Shown one piece after another: positions 45,135 through 53,918 of a stretch of DNA of 64,000 nucleotides. The stretch is from Pseudomonadota bacterium (lineage in GTDB: Bacteria; Pseudomonadota; Alphaproteobacteria; SHVP01). The notes under the pieces are model-generated. The model was not told the DNA's origin, made no database searches, and saw only the letters and a list, made by a program, of their open reading frames with translations. Both the position numbers and the translations under genes were made by a program. Within the stretch, counting starts at the first letter, position 1, and each line of letters begins with the position of its first letter. The stretch is taken from NCBI GenBank assembly GCA_027622715.1, contig JAQBYN010000001.1, forward strand, positions 124,001 to 188,000. Reading direction: 5' to 3'.

Positions 45135-46061
45135 ATGCCTTCGATTGCCTGTTTCGGCGCGGTAAACCTCGATCGCACCGCACGCTGCCTCGGCGAACTG
45201 GTATTGCGCTCCTCCAATCCGGTGGCGGTCCGCCAAGCCGCTGGCGGGGTCGCGCGCAACGTTGCCACCAATCTCGGACGGCTCGGCCAACATGTCGGGC
45301 TCGCATCCGTCGTCGGCGCCGATGCGGGCGGCGAGGAATTGATCCGCGCTCTCGAAGCGGATGGCATCGACACATCAGGGACAATGCGCCGCGACGACGA
45401 AGCAACGGCAAGCTACACCGCGGTACTTGATCGCGACGGTGAACTTCTGATCGGGCTTGCCGACATGGCCATTTACGACGGCTTCGCGCCCGGGTCCCTG
45501 CGCGCGTCTGACGCGCCCGCCCAAGAGGACGCATGGTTCGTCGATGCCAACCTGCCGGACGCCTGCATCGACCGGCTGACCGCGATTGCATCGGGGCACA
45601 CCCTACTAACCGCCAGCACCGTCTCAACGCCAAAGGCCGTCCGACTAGCGCCTTACCTAGCGCGGCTCGATGTGCTCTTTGCCAATCGTGCCGAAGCAGC
45701 GGTCCTCAGCGGTGTGAATATCCAAACCGACGACGACGCGCTAAAGGCAGCCGATTGGTTACGCGACGCTGGAATCGGCACGGTGTTCATTACATTGGGC
45801 CCGCGCGGCGCGGTCGCCGCCAACGACCAAGCGCGCATCGCATTGCCGGCAATCCCAGGCGCCGCGCGCGACGTCGTTGGCGCGGGCGACGCGTTTGCCG
45901 CCGGCGCCCTCACAGCGCTGTTGGAAAAGAAGTTGCTGCGCGACGCCCTGATTTCGGGCTTGGCAACGGCGAGCATCACCGTCGAGGTCGACGGCCCAAC
46001 GGATCCGCATCTCAGCCCCGCGCGCGTTGCCGATCGCGCGCAACACAAACTCACGGCCTAG
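45135..46061 (+). CDS. psuK: PfkB-family sugar kinase, probable pseudouridine kinase
   Basis: 308 residues from ATG 45135. PfkB signatures: GGVARNVATNLGRLGQHVGLASVVG near 36-60 and GAARDVVGAGDAFAAGALTAL near 245-265, with the catalytic Asp in GAGDAF. As psuG follows two bases after its stop, the likely reaction is phosphorylation of pseudouridine to its 5'-phosphate. Other ribokinase-type substrates are possible. It diverges from the tandem hydrolase operon. Confidence 0.87.
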   Translation: MPSIACFGAVNLDRTARCLGELVLRSSNPVAVRQAAGGVARNVATNLGRLGQHVGLASVVGADAGGEELIRALEADGIDTSGTMRRDDEATASYTAVLDRDGELLIGLADMAIYDGFAPGSLRASDAPAQEDAWFVDANLPDACIDRLTAIASGHTLLTASTVSTPKAVRLAPYLARLDVLFANRAEAAVLSGVNIQTDDDALKAADWLRDAGIGTVFITLGPRGAVAANDQARIALPAIPGAARDVVGAGDAFAAGALTALLEKKLLRDALISGLATASITVEVDGPTDPHLSPARVADRAQHKLTA

Positions 46062-46062
46062 G

Positions 46063-46974
46063 ATGACGCTGCCCCTGGTATTCGCTCCCGCCGTAAAACA
46101 GGCCATCGACACTGGCGCGCCCGTCGTCGCCCTCGAGTCGACCGTCATCGCGCATGGCCTGCCCGCGCCCCGCAATCTCGAACTCGCGCTGGCGTGCGAA
46201 AGCGCGATTCGCGCAAGGGGTGCGACGCCCGCCACCATCGCGGTAATCGACGGCGAAATCGTCGTCGGGTGCACCGAAGACCAAATTCATCACCTCGCCA
46301 CTGCGAGCGACGTCGCCAAAGTCAGCCGACGCGACATCACCGCCGTGATCGCTCGACGAGGAACGGGCGCGACGACAGTGGCCGGGACGCTGCTGTGCGC
46401 CGCCGCCGCGGGTATCAAGATCATGGCGACCGGTGGCATCGGCGGCGTCCACCGCGGCGGTGAATCATCGCTCGACATTTCGGCCGATCTATCCGAATTG
46501 GCCCGCTCGCCGGTTGCCGTCGTTTGTTCCGGTGCGAAATCAATCTTGGATCTACAGCGGACGCTGGAAGTTCTCGAAACCAACGGTGTGCCGGTTGCCG
46601 GATACCGCACCGCGGAATTCCCAGCCTTCTACGCGCAGACCAGTGGGCTCGCCCTGGAGATACGGCTCGACAGCGCCCGCGAGGCGGCGGACCTTATCCG
46701 AGTGCATCGCACTCTGCCCGGCGCCGGCGCCGTCGTTATCGCCAATCCCGTGCCGGCGTCAGCGGCTATTCCTGCAACCACCGTCGATCGTTGGATCGAG
46801 ACGGCGTTGGCGACGGCCAACCAGCGCGGCGTCACCGGCAAGGATGTCACACCATTCCTGCTCAAGGCGCTGGTTGAACTCAGCGGCGGGGCGACGTTGA
46901 ACACCAACATTGCGCTCCTGGAAAACAACGCCGCGGTTGCCGCCTATATCGCGGTTGCCCTCGACGAGGCCTGA
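46063..46974 (+). CDS. psuG: Pseudouridine-5'-phosphate glycosidase
   Basis: 303 residues from ATG 46063. PsuG signatures: VVALESTVIAHGLPAPRN near 20-37, TIAVIDGEIVVGC near 66-78, IMATGGIGGVHRGGE with the metal and phosphate sites near 126-140, and SSLDISADL, then TSGLALEIRLDS. It cleaves the C-C glycosidic bond to give uracil and ribose-5-phosphate. It is linked to psuK by two bases and its stop overlaps the next start (TGATG). Confidence 0.95.
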   Translation: MTLPLVFAPAVKQAIDTGAPVVALESTVIAHGLPAPRNLELALACESAIRARGATPATIAVIDGEIVVGCTEDQIHHLATASDVAKVSRRDITAVIARRGTGATTVAGTLLCAAAAGIKIMATGGIGGVHRGGESSLDISADLSELARSPVAVVCSGAKSILDLQRTLEVLETNGVPVAGYRTAEFPAFYAQTSGLALEIRLDSAREAADLIRVHRTLPGAGAVVIANPVPASAAIPATTVDRWIETALATANQRGVTGKDVTPFLLKALVELSGGATLNTNIALLENNAAVAAYIAVALDEA

Positions 46975-47750
46975 TGCCCCGTTTCTCCGCCAACATCTCG
47001 ACGCTCTTCACCGAGCGTGAACCCTATGACCGGATCACCGCCGCCGCCGACTGCGGGTTCACCGCCTTTGAGGTCCAGTTCCCTTACGAACTGCCGATCG
47101 ACGGTTGGGTCGCCGCCAAGGAGAAAGCGGGTCTCGACGTTTCCGTCATCAACCTGCCGGTCGGCGATATGACACGGGGCGGACCGGGCCTCGCATCGGT
47201 ACCTGGGCGCGAAGGACAGTTTCGCGCTGCCGTCGCCGAAGCCCGTCTCTATGTCGAAGCCCTGCAGCCGCGTTGCGTCAATCTGCTAGCGGGTATCGCG
47301 CCGGAAAAACTTGGCTTGGCGGCGTGCCGGGCGACCTTGGTCGAAAACACACGCTACGCCGCCGAAGCATTCGCGCCGCTTGGCGTTCGTGTTGTCATCG
47401 AAGCAATCAACACGCGTGACCGTCCCGGTTTTTTCATCGCCACGTCGGCGGATGCGATCAGTCTGATCGACGAGGTCGGCCATCCCAACCTCGCGCTTCA
47501 GCACGACCTATACCATATGCAGATCATGGAGGGTGCTTTGATCGAAACACTCACCCGCCTCATCCACCGCGTCGCACATATCCAGTTTGCCGACGTCCCC
47601 GGTCGGCAAGAACCTGGGACTGGACAGATTGACTTCGCGACGGTCTTCGCAGCCATCGACGCGTTGGGCTACGACGGTTGGGTGGCGGCAGAATACATTC
47701 CCTCCACCCGTACCGAAGACACATTGCATTGGCTACCGACCAAGGAGTGA
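46974..47750 (+). CDS. hyi: Hydroxypyruvate isomerase (Hyi/OtnI-like)
   Basis: 258 residues of the xylose-isomerase-like TIM-barrel family. Catalytic and metal residues are visible in VVIEAINTRDRPGFFI (Glu), LQHDLYHMQIMEG, HIQFADVPGRQEPGTGQIDF and GWVAAEYIPS (Glu). It interconverts hydroxypyruvate and tartronate semialdehyde, or a four-carbon analogue in OtnI. It overlaps psuG by one base and precedes the SDR gene, so it belongs to the same operon. Its link with pseudouridine breakdown is unclear. Confidence 0.88.
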   Translation: MPRFSANISTLFTEREPYDRITAAADCGFTAFEVQFPYELPIDGWVAAKEKAGLDVSVINLPVGDMTRGGPGLASVPGREGQFRAAVAEARLYVEALQPRCVNLLAGIAPEKLGLAACRATLVENTRYAAEAFAPLGVRVVIEAINTRDRPGFFIATSADAISLIDEVGHPNLALQHDLYHMQIMEGALIETLTRLIHRVAHIQFADVPGRQEPGTGQIDFATVFAAIDALGYDGWVAAEYIPSTRTEDTLHWLPTKE

Positions 47751-47752
47751 CT

Positions 47753-48508
47753 GTGGGCAAATTAGACGGGAAGTATGCCTTGATAACCGGGGCTTCACGC
47801 GGCATCGGCGCCGGTATTGCAAGAGCTTTTGCCGCCGAGGGCGCGCACGTCGCGGTCAATTATCCCGAGGAGTCCGAGCGGGCGAATACCGACGCGGTAT
47901 GTGCGGAGATCAACGCGTTGGGCCAAAAGTCACTGGCCGTTCAAGCCGACATTTCCAGCGAAGCCGAGGTCGACGACATGGTCGATCGCACACTCGCGGC
48001 CTTCGGTCGAATTGATATTCTGGTCAACAATGCTGGGATTGCGCCAGGCATGTTGATTGAAGACACCTCGACCGAAGTGTTCGATCGCATTTTTGCCGTC
48101 AATGTCCGCGGGCCATTTATGGTGACGCGTCGCGTGTTGCCGCTGATGTACGCCCAAGACTACGGCAAGATCATCAACACGGCGTCGCAGCATGCCTATT
48201 CGGGATGGCCGGGTTTGACGGCCTACACCGCGTCGAAAGGCGCGATCGTGTCATTTACGCGCAGCCTCGCGCGTGAAGTCGGCGCGCGAAACATCAACGT
48301 CAATTGCGTGGCGCCGGGCGGCACGCGGACACCGATCCTAGCCGACGTTCCAGAGGAACTCGTGGAGCAAGTGCGCCTAGGTATTCCAAAGCAACGCATC
48401 GCTGAAGTCGAGGACATCGTGCCCGCCTACATCTTCCTCGCCTCGGACGAGAACCGCCATTTCCACGGCCAGTGCCTAAGTCCCAACGGCGGCGACGTGA
48501 TGCTCTAA
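47753..48508 (+). CDS. Short-chain dehydrogenase/reductase
   Basis: 251 residues from GTG 47753; an upstream extension lies inside hyi. Cofactor site ITGASRGIGAGIARAFAAEGA (about 10-30), NNAGIAPG near 88, catalytic Ser in INTASQHAY and Tyr/Lys in AYTASKGA (about 155-160), all in normal spacing. It is an NAD(P)-dependent oxidoreductase. Downstream of hyi it may reduce tartronate semialdehyde or oxidise a sugar alcohol, but this is only guilt by association. It converges with the TPR gene with five bases between. Confidence 0.87.
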   Translation: MGKLDGKYALITGASRGIGAGIARAFAAEGAHVAVNYPEESERANTDAVCAEINALGQKSLAVQADISSEAEVDDMVDRTLAAFGRIDILVNNAGIAPGMLIEDTSTEVFDRIFAVNVRGPFMVTRRVLPLMYAQDYGKIINTASQHAYSGWPGLTAYTASKGAIVSFTRSLAREVGARNINVNCVAPGGTRTPILADVPEELVEQVRLGIPKQRIAEVEDIVPAYIFLASDENRHFHGQCLSPNGGDVML

Positions 48509-48513
48509 AGCGT

Positions 48514-50517
48514 CTAGCGCACGCCCGCTTTGCGCAGCGCCTCAACAAAGCGATTGAGGTCGGCACGATTGCGATAAGGGGTTCGATCGCCGGCAATAAC
48601 CGAGGGCATCACCGACCGAACCGCACTCTGTCCCAGTTCGAATTCAGCCCTAGCAGGATCCCCTGCCTCGGCATAGCTCGCCGCAAGATAGTAGCGATTT
48701 GCCAACCACGTCGGGTTGCTCTCGACGCCCTCGCGGAATGCGACGATCGCGCCCTCATAGTCTTCCATCACGAATCGCGCGTGACCAAGGGCAAACAGAT
48801 ACCAGAACGGGGGCCGCGGATTGCGACGCAGCGCCTGCTCCACGGCTTCCTCGCCGCGCTCGGCGGAACCCGCCCACGTCAATATTTTGCTCAACGTCGC
48901 GTATCCGTCCGCGTAATTCGGATTGACCGCGATTGCTTTTTCAGCCTCTTCCAATGCGCGGTCGTAATCACCCCGGGCCAAGTATGAAGCGCCCAAGACG
49001 CTATGGGCGGCAGGCAAATCTTCGTCGAGCGCGACCGCCCGCTGCGCCGCGGCAAAGGCGCTGTCAGTTGGCGCGCGGTCGCTCCATTGCTGAGCGCTCA
49101 AATGCGCGTTGGCAAGCCCCTCATATGCCCGTGCGAATGAACGGTCGGTATCGACGGCCGCTTGAAATAATCGAATCGCTTCATCTGTCGCGGCGCGGTT
49201 CTGTTGGCGCATCGCGTGATGCGCCCGGAGGAGTAGATCGAATGCCTCAGGGTCGGCCGACTCTTGGCGCTTGAGACGATTAACGTCGGCGGCTGTGAGC
49301 GCCGAGCCCACTGCAGATGCCGTCAGCTGGGCGACGCGTCGACCGGCGCTGGCAACTTGGTCCGGACCGAGATCAAACGTGCGCAACAGGAGCGGTGCGA
49401 CAGCGCCGTTTTCCATAAGTTGGATTGACAGCCGAACATGATCGCCGCTGCGCACGACCTTGCCCAGCAGCACAAAGCGAACACCCAGCGCTTGTGCTGC
49501 TTCGGGTACCGAATCGGGGTTTGATCCGAAGGCGAGCGCCGAATGGGGCGAGGCAATGAACAGCCCGCGGCTCCTCGACAAGGCAATGGCTACTTCTTCG
49601 GCTAGGCCGGTCGCGACATAGTCCTGCGTTCGGTCGGACGACGCGTTGGCGAACGGCAAAACCGCAATCGATGGTTCGCTCGGCAACGTCATTGGAACCG
49701 AGAACGCCCCGGCGTCTGCCGCCTCCTGGGTGGACTCAGCCCCGGCCTGGCCCTCACCAACATCACCATCGCCGTCGCCTTCTGCAGAACCGCGTCCGAA
49801 ACCCTTTTTCAGTCCGCCGCCAGCCGAGCCCTCGAACGGCGAACCGCCGCCGGCCTCCTGGTCACCGCCCGATAACGGGCCCTGCTGGATGAAAAACACG
49901 ACGAGGACCACTGAAACGATGAGCCCTAGGGCTATCCCGGCTATGCCACGACGGCCTAACCCGACCGCGAGACGCCGGCCCGCACCACCCGATGCGTAGG
50001 CGTCGATATTCTCGACCCCCCGCAACACCGAAACGTCCTTGCCGCCCACCGACTGTTCGCCGAGGTCTTCCCATTCCAGGTCCACTCGTTCAACCACCTG
50101 CTTGTGGGTCGCACCGGTGACGGCCGTGGCCCCACCTGCGGAATAGTTCCGCAGGGCTTGCGCGGCGCTCACGGCATCACCCTTTACGTCACGGCCGGTG
50201 CCACTGATACCGCCGACATGGACCGCGCCGCGGAACCACATCTTCTGCGCTTCTTTAAGTTCTTCGTTATATCCGGCAACGTCTTCGTGAATCGCGTTGA
50301 CGGCGTGAATCGCCGCGACCGGGCTCGGAAACTCAGCTAGGAAGGTGTCCCGTTCCGCTGAAAATAGCGTGCCCCGATTCTCCGCCACCGAATCGCGCAC
50401 GATCCCGAGAAAATTGCGCAAGTGAGACAGCGTCGCTTTCTTGTTCGACGCCTCAAAGGACGCAAAATCCTCGATATCGAGCGCAAGGATAGCTGCCAGT
50501 CGCTGCCGTTCGGCCAC
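48514..50517 (-). CDS. Degenerate cyclase domain-TM-TPR protein
   Basis: 667 residues. The N-terminal class III cyclase-like domain (about 1-170) keeps both metal Asp (LALDIEDFASF and ERDTFLAEF). It loses the Lys (LFSAERD), and VSAAQALRN replaces the usual V-N-x-A-A-R-L, so Asn and Arg are gone. A transmembrane helix (about 190-213, GIALGLIVSVVLVVFFI) and a Gly/Glu-rich linker (about 215-270) follow. Then comes a TolB/FlgO-like domain (SIAVLPFANASSDRTQDYVATG) and at least five TPR repeats (about 430-640). It is likely a membrane scaffold or sensor rather than a cyclase. The 236 bases upstream carry a lone DnaA-box-like TGTGGATAA (50602-50610) and no gene. Confidence 0.83.
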   Translation of the reverse strand: MAERQRLAAILALDIEDFASFEASNKKATLSHLRNFLGIVRDSVAENRGTLFSAERDTFLAEFPSPVAAIHAVNAIHEDVAGYNEELKEAQKMWFRGAVHVGGISGTGRDVKGDAVSAAQALRNYSAGGATAVTGATHKQVVERVDLEWEDLGEQSVGGKDVSVLRGVENIDAYASGGAGRRLAVGLGRRGIAGIALGLIVSVVLVVFFIQQGPLSGGDQEAGGGSPFEGSAGGGLKKGFGRGSAEGDGDGDVGEGQAGAESTQEAADAGAFSVPMTLPSEPSIAVLPFANASSDRTQDYVATGLAEEVAIALSRSRGLFIASPHSALAFGSNPDSVPEAAQALGVRFVLLGKVVRSGDHVRLSIQLMENGAVAPLLLRTFDLGPDQVASAGRRVAQLTASAVGSALTAADVNRLKRQESADPEAFDLLLRAHHAMRQQNRAATDEAIRLFQAAVDTDRSFARAYEGLANAHLSAQQWSDRAPTDSAFAAAQRAVALDEDLPAAHSVLGASYLARGDYDRALEEAEKAIAVNPNYADGYATLSKILTWAGSAERGEEAVEQALRRNPRPPFWYLFALGHARFVMEDYEGAIVAFREGVESNPTWLANRYYLAASYAEAGDPARAEFELGQSAVRSVMPSVIAGDRTPYRNRADLNRFVEALRKAGVR

Positions 50518-50753
50518 TGCTACTCCGTCCTATTGCTTAATATCATGGTACGGCCCTCGCCCCCGGCGACAAGGCCGGACGGCAGGCGACCCCTGAATTC
50601 TTGTGGATAACTTTGTGCAATTCAGTGTGTCAGCACCGAACATCTGAAAGCGCTATCAAGGTCAATTGTCCCAAACTGGTTCACAGTCGAAACGAAATGC
50701 CCTGCACTGGCCCCGATATCCAACAACACCGCAATTACTGTACCAAGAGCCGA

Positions 50754-51386
50754 TCACCCCAGCACGATGTCGAACATCGCGCGGCGCCCGCCGGCATCGA
50801 GATCCGCTGCCGACGAAAGGTCGACGGCAAGTTGGTCCCGGGCCTGGGAATCCCGGAGGCGGCCGAATAGCACGTCTCGATCGTTCGACGGATGCCCACG
50901 CAGATACATCTGCGTGACAAAGGAATCACCGTTGCGCATCACCACTTTGAAATGGATGTGCGGCGCTCGTCCGGGATAGGGTACCGGTACGATCGTGCGA
51001 AACCGGTATAGCCCATCGGCGTTGGTCTCGGTTCGGCCAAAACCTTGGAAATCGGCATCGGCCTTAACCCCACCGCGTCGATCGCGCGGATGATGATATC
51101 GGCCTTGCGCATCGCACTGCCAAATTTCCACGCCGGCCGCTGCAATCGGCCCCCCGTTCAAATCACTCACGCGGCCGGATAGATGGAGCGGTTCGCCCGC
51201 ACCACGCCCCTGGCGTCCCGCGATCTGTAGCAAATCATTGTCGGCATCGAGCGGCAGCGACTCTGGATAGTACGGCCCGGTGGCCTGCCGAGGCGTCGCG
51301 GTTAGAACAGCGGCGCGCAACGGTGTGGCAACCGATATGGCTAACGCACCGCCCAAAACCGCGCGGCGCGTGAGAGCGTTTCCCAT
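50754..51386 (-). CDS. Exported intradiol ring-cleavage dioxygenase
   Basis: 210 residues. The N-terminus has a twin-arginine signal (ALTRRAVLGGALAISVATPL), so it should be exported folded with its iron by Tat. The dioxygenase core has TGPYYPESLPLDAD near 36-49, EIWQCDAQGRYHHP (Tyr97) and VPVPYPGRAPHIHFKV (Tyr137, His143, His145, Arg140). These are the four Fe(III) ligands of protocatechuate/catechol dioxygenases. The substrate is unknown; the cytosolic catabolic forms are longer and lack a signal. It lies upstream of nothing obvious in aromatic catabolism. Confidence 0.87.
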   Translation of the reverse strand: MGNALTRRAVLGGALAISVATPLRAAVLTATPRQATGPYYPESLPLDADNDLLQIAGRQGRGAGEPLHLSGRVSDLNGGPIAAAGVEIWQCDAQGRYHHPRDRRGGVKADADFQGFGRTETNADGLYRFRTIVPVPYPGRAPHIHFKVVMRNGDSFVTQMYLRGHPSNDRDVLFGRLRDSQARDQLAVDLSSAADLDAGGRRAMFDIVLG

Positions 51387-51452
51387 CAGTGTCCCCTCAG
51401 TGTCCCGTCTCGCTTCGAACTAACACGCCCGGCGCGCGGCAAATCCGTCGCC

Positions 51453-51890
51453 TCACGGTTGAGCTGCGTCGCAGCCCAGCCCTGCCGCGCGAATGCCGGC
51501 GATGGCACAGGCCTCGTCTTTGTCTGACCGATCGCCGCTAATGCCAACAGCCCCGATCACGCCACCATCGGCCCGTCTTATCAGGACGCCGCCTGCTGCG
51601 GGGACGACACGTCCCTGCGACATGGCCGCCAAGGCGTTAAGAAAAGGCGCATTCCCCGCGAGTCGTTCAGCCAAGGCGCCCGACGAGGTGCCCATGCCGA
51701 GCGCGCCCCAGGCCTTTCCAATAGCAACATCTGGTCGCAAAATCCCAGACCGGTCCTCGCGCTGAAAAGCGACGAGATGCCCGCCGGGATCGAGTACCGC
51801 AACCGTCAGGGGCGCGCATCCCGTCTCGCGCCCTAGGCGCAAGGCGGCATCGACGATCCGATTGGCCGCGTCCAAGGTTAGCTCCGTCAT
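51453..51890 (-). CDS. GlcG/HbpS-family protein
   Basis: 145 residues. LTLDAANRIVDAALRLGRETGCAPLTVAVLDPGGHLVAFQR near the start (residues 4-45) and a small-residue-rich C-half (GGVLIRRADGGVIGAVGISGDRSDKDE) fit GlcG/HbpS, small proteins known to bind haem in some cases. No signal peptide is visible. It is 66 bases upstream of the dioxygenase gene on the same strand and may be its operon partner. It diverges from the MBL gene. Confidence 0.85.
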   Translation of the reverse strand: MTELTLDAANRIVDAALRLGRETGCAPLTVAVLDPGGHLVAFQREDRSGILRPDVAIGKAWGALGMGTSSGALAERLAGNAPFLNALAAMSQGRVVPAAGGVLIRRADGGVIGAVGISGDRSDKDEACAIAGIRAAGLGCDAAQP

Positions 51891-51967
51891 AGTACCACCG
51901 TGTCTAATCTGCCGTGCCGTGATTGGTCCATACCCTATAGTGGCCTGCGGCAGAGGAGTGAACCAAC

Positions 51968-52867
51968 ATGAATATCCCGTTCGTCCGGGAATTGGCGTTC
52001 GAGTATGGCGTGGTCGACCGCCTGTCCCCGCTGGTCCGGCGTATCGTCGCCAAGAACCCCTCGCCCTTCACCTATTACGGGACCGGCACCTATGTCATCG
52101 GCAACGGCGAGGTTGCGGTGATCGATCCCGGCCCCGATTTGGCTAGCCACGTCGACGCCCTGGAACACGCGCTGGCGGGTGAGTCGGTCACGCACATCAT
52201 GGTCACCCACACGCACCGCGATCATTCGCCCGCCGCTCGCTTGTTGCAGCATCGCGTCGGCGGGATGATCCATGCGTTCGGGCCACACGGATCGGGGCGT
52301 CCAGAAGCCGGTGGTGCCGTCGAAGAGGGCGCGGACCACGACTTCACGCCGGATATCCGCTTGCGCGACGGCGATTCTATCAAAGGCTCCGACTGGACCC
52401 TGCAAGCCGTTCATACGCCCGGTCATTGCTCAAATCACCTCTGTTACCGCTTGCCGGAGGAACGCACCCTGTTTACCGGCGACCATGTGATGGGCTGGTC
52501 CACGACCGTGATCGCGCCGCCCGACGGCGATATGCAAGCTTACATGCGCTCGCTCCACCGGTTGCTTGAGGCCGACGACGCGATCTATTGGCCAACGCAT
52601 GGGCCGGCCATCCGCGAGCCGCGATCCTTCGTCCACGCCTACATCGCCCACCGCGAATCGCGCGAGGCCCAAATCCTGGACTGTATCCGGGCGGGCGAAA
52701 CCACCATCGAGCAGATGGTTAAACGAATGTATGCCGAGGTCGACCCGCGGCTTCATCCCGCTGCGGCCCGCTCGGTGTTGTCCCACCTAATCCACTTGGT
52801 CGAAACCGGCCGTGCCTCAACCCCCGCTGTGCCCTCGCTCGACGCGCCCTACACGATTCACCCTTAG
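51968..52867 (+). CDS. MBL-fold metallo-hydrolase (LACTB2-like)
   Basis: 299 residues. The metal-binding motif THTHRDHSPAA (about 76-86), GHCSNHLCY, TGDHVMGWSTTV and the C-terminal winged-helix-like part (ESREAQILDCIRAGETTIEQM) match LACTB2-type enzymes, which act as endoribonucleases or thioesterases. The exact substrate is open. An AGAGGAG site precedes the ATG. Probably transcribed with the quinone oxidoreductase 54 bases downstream. Confidence 0.86.
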   Translation: MNIPFVRELAFEYGVVDRLSPLVRRIVAKNPSPFTYYGTGTYVIGNGEVAVIDPGPDLASHVDALEHALAGESVTHIMVTHTHRDHSPAARLLQHRVGGMIHAFGPHGSGRPEAGGAVEEGADHDFTPDIRLRDGDSIKGSDWTLQAVHTPGHCSNHLCYRLPEERTLFTGDHVMGWSTTVIAPPDGDMQAYMRSLHRLLEADDAIYWPTHGPAIREPRSFVHAYIAHRESREAQILDCIRAGETTIEQMVKRMYAEVDPRLHPAAARSVLSHLIHLVETGRASTPAVPSLDAPYTIHP

Positions 52868-52921
52868 AGTCTCGCCGCCAGCACACGCCTCGCCTGCCCC
52901 GCACTTGAACAAAGAGTCCCC

Positions 52922-53887
52922 ATGACCCATGCACTGCGCTTTCACGAGACCGGCGGCCCCGACGTGTTTCGTTGGGAAGAGGTCGCGGTACCGGCGCCCG
53001 GCGATGGCGAGGTCCGTATTCGCCACGCCGCGCTCGGCTTCAACTCGCTTGATGCCGACCAGCGCGCCGGCCGCATGGCGCCATCGTCATTTCCCTGTAT
53101 CACCGGGATCGAAGGCGCCGGCACTGTCGAGGCGGTGGGATCCGGGGTCGACGGTTGGCACGAAGGTGACCGCGTCGCCTATCCGCTCTCGTTCGGCGCC
53201 TATGCCGAAACGCGTCTGGTCAAAGCCGCGGCGCTCGTCGCGCTACCCGACGACATCACCGAGACGCAAGCGGCGGCGGTGCTCACCAAGGGCCTGACCG
53301 TTTATCAGCTGTTCGTCCGCATGAGCCGATTGGCACGCGGCGACACCATCCTCTTCCATGCCGCCGCCGGTGGTGTCGGCTTGCTCGCGTGCCGCTGGGC
53401 CGCGCAGATCGGGGTCCGCTTGATCGGCACCGTCGGGAGCGACGACAAGGCCGCGATCATCAAGACCAATGGCGCGGCCGAGGCGATCGTCTATACCCGC
53501 GAAGATACCGCGGCGCGGGTGCGAGAGATCACCGGCGGCGCCGGAGTCGCGGCAGTGTTCGATTCGGTGGGCAAGGACACCATTGACTCGTCGATTGCCG
53601 CTCTGGGGACCTATGGGACGCTGGTTCGTTTCGGCGATACCTCGGGCGAGGTCGTGACCTCAAGCAAGAGCCTGCCGGTCTCGACGTTTTTCGCCAAGGC
53701 GTCGGTCATGACCTTGATGCGTCATCCTGACGACTACCGGGCGGCATTGGATGCTGTCTGGTCGATGACCCGCGACGGCACCTTGCGGGCCGACGAAGCC
53801 GCGACGTTTACGCTGCAAGACGCCGGCGCCGCGCACACGCTTTTCGAGACCCGGCGCAACATCGGCCCGATCGTGTTTACGGTTTAG
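52922..53887 (+). CDS. Zeta-crystallin-like quinone oxidoreductase
   Basis: 321 residues of the zinc-free MDR family. Start HALRFHETGGPDVFRWEEV, GFNSLDADQRAG, PCITGIEGAGTVEAVG, and the NADPH site FHAAAGGVGLLACRWAAQ around 143-160. It reduces quinones or enones with NADPH. It lies downstream of the MBL gene on the same strand and converges with the USP gene. Confidence 0.9.
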   Translation: MTHALRFHETGGPDVFRWEEVAVPAPGDGEVRIRHAALGFNSLDADQRAGRMAPSSFPCITGIEGAGTVEAVGSGVDGWHEGDRVAYPLSFGAYAETRLVKAAALVALPDDITETQAAAVLTKGLTVYQLFVRMSRLARGDTILFHAAAGGVGLLACRWAAQIGVRLIGTVGSDDKAAIIKTNGAAEAIVYTREDTAARVREITGGAGVAAVFDSVGKDTIDSSIAALGTYGTLVRFGDTSGEVVTSSKSLPVSTFFAKASVMTLMRHPDDYRAALDAVWSMTRDGTLRADEAATFTLQDAGAAHTLFETRRNIGPIVFTV

Positions 53888-53918
53888 TGGCGGCGGCGCG
53901 ACCCGCGACAACGTCGGT

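Noticed and set aside
44321-45430. 369-residue plus-strand frame across the hydrolase and psuK genes
   Set aside because: Arg/Pro-rich shadow of two real genes with clear family motifs in other frames.
50602-50610. DnaA-box-like TGTGGATAA
   Set aside because: A single match in a short gap, with no cluster of boxes, AT-rich unwinding region or dnaA/dnaN/hemE nearby, so not an origin.
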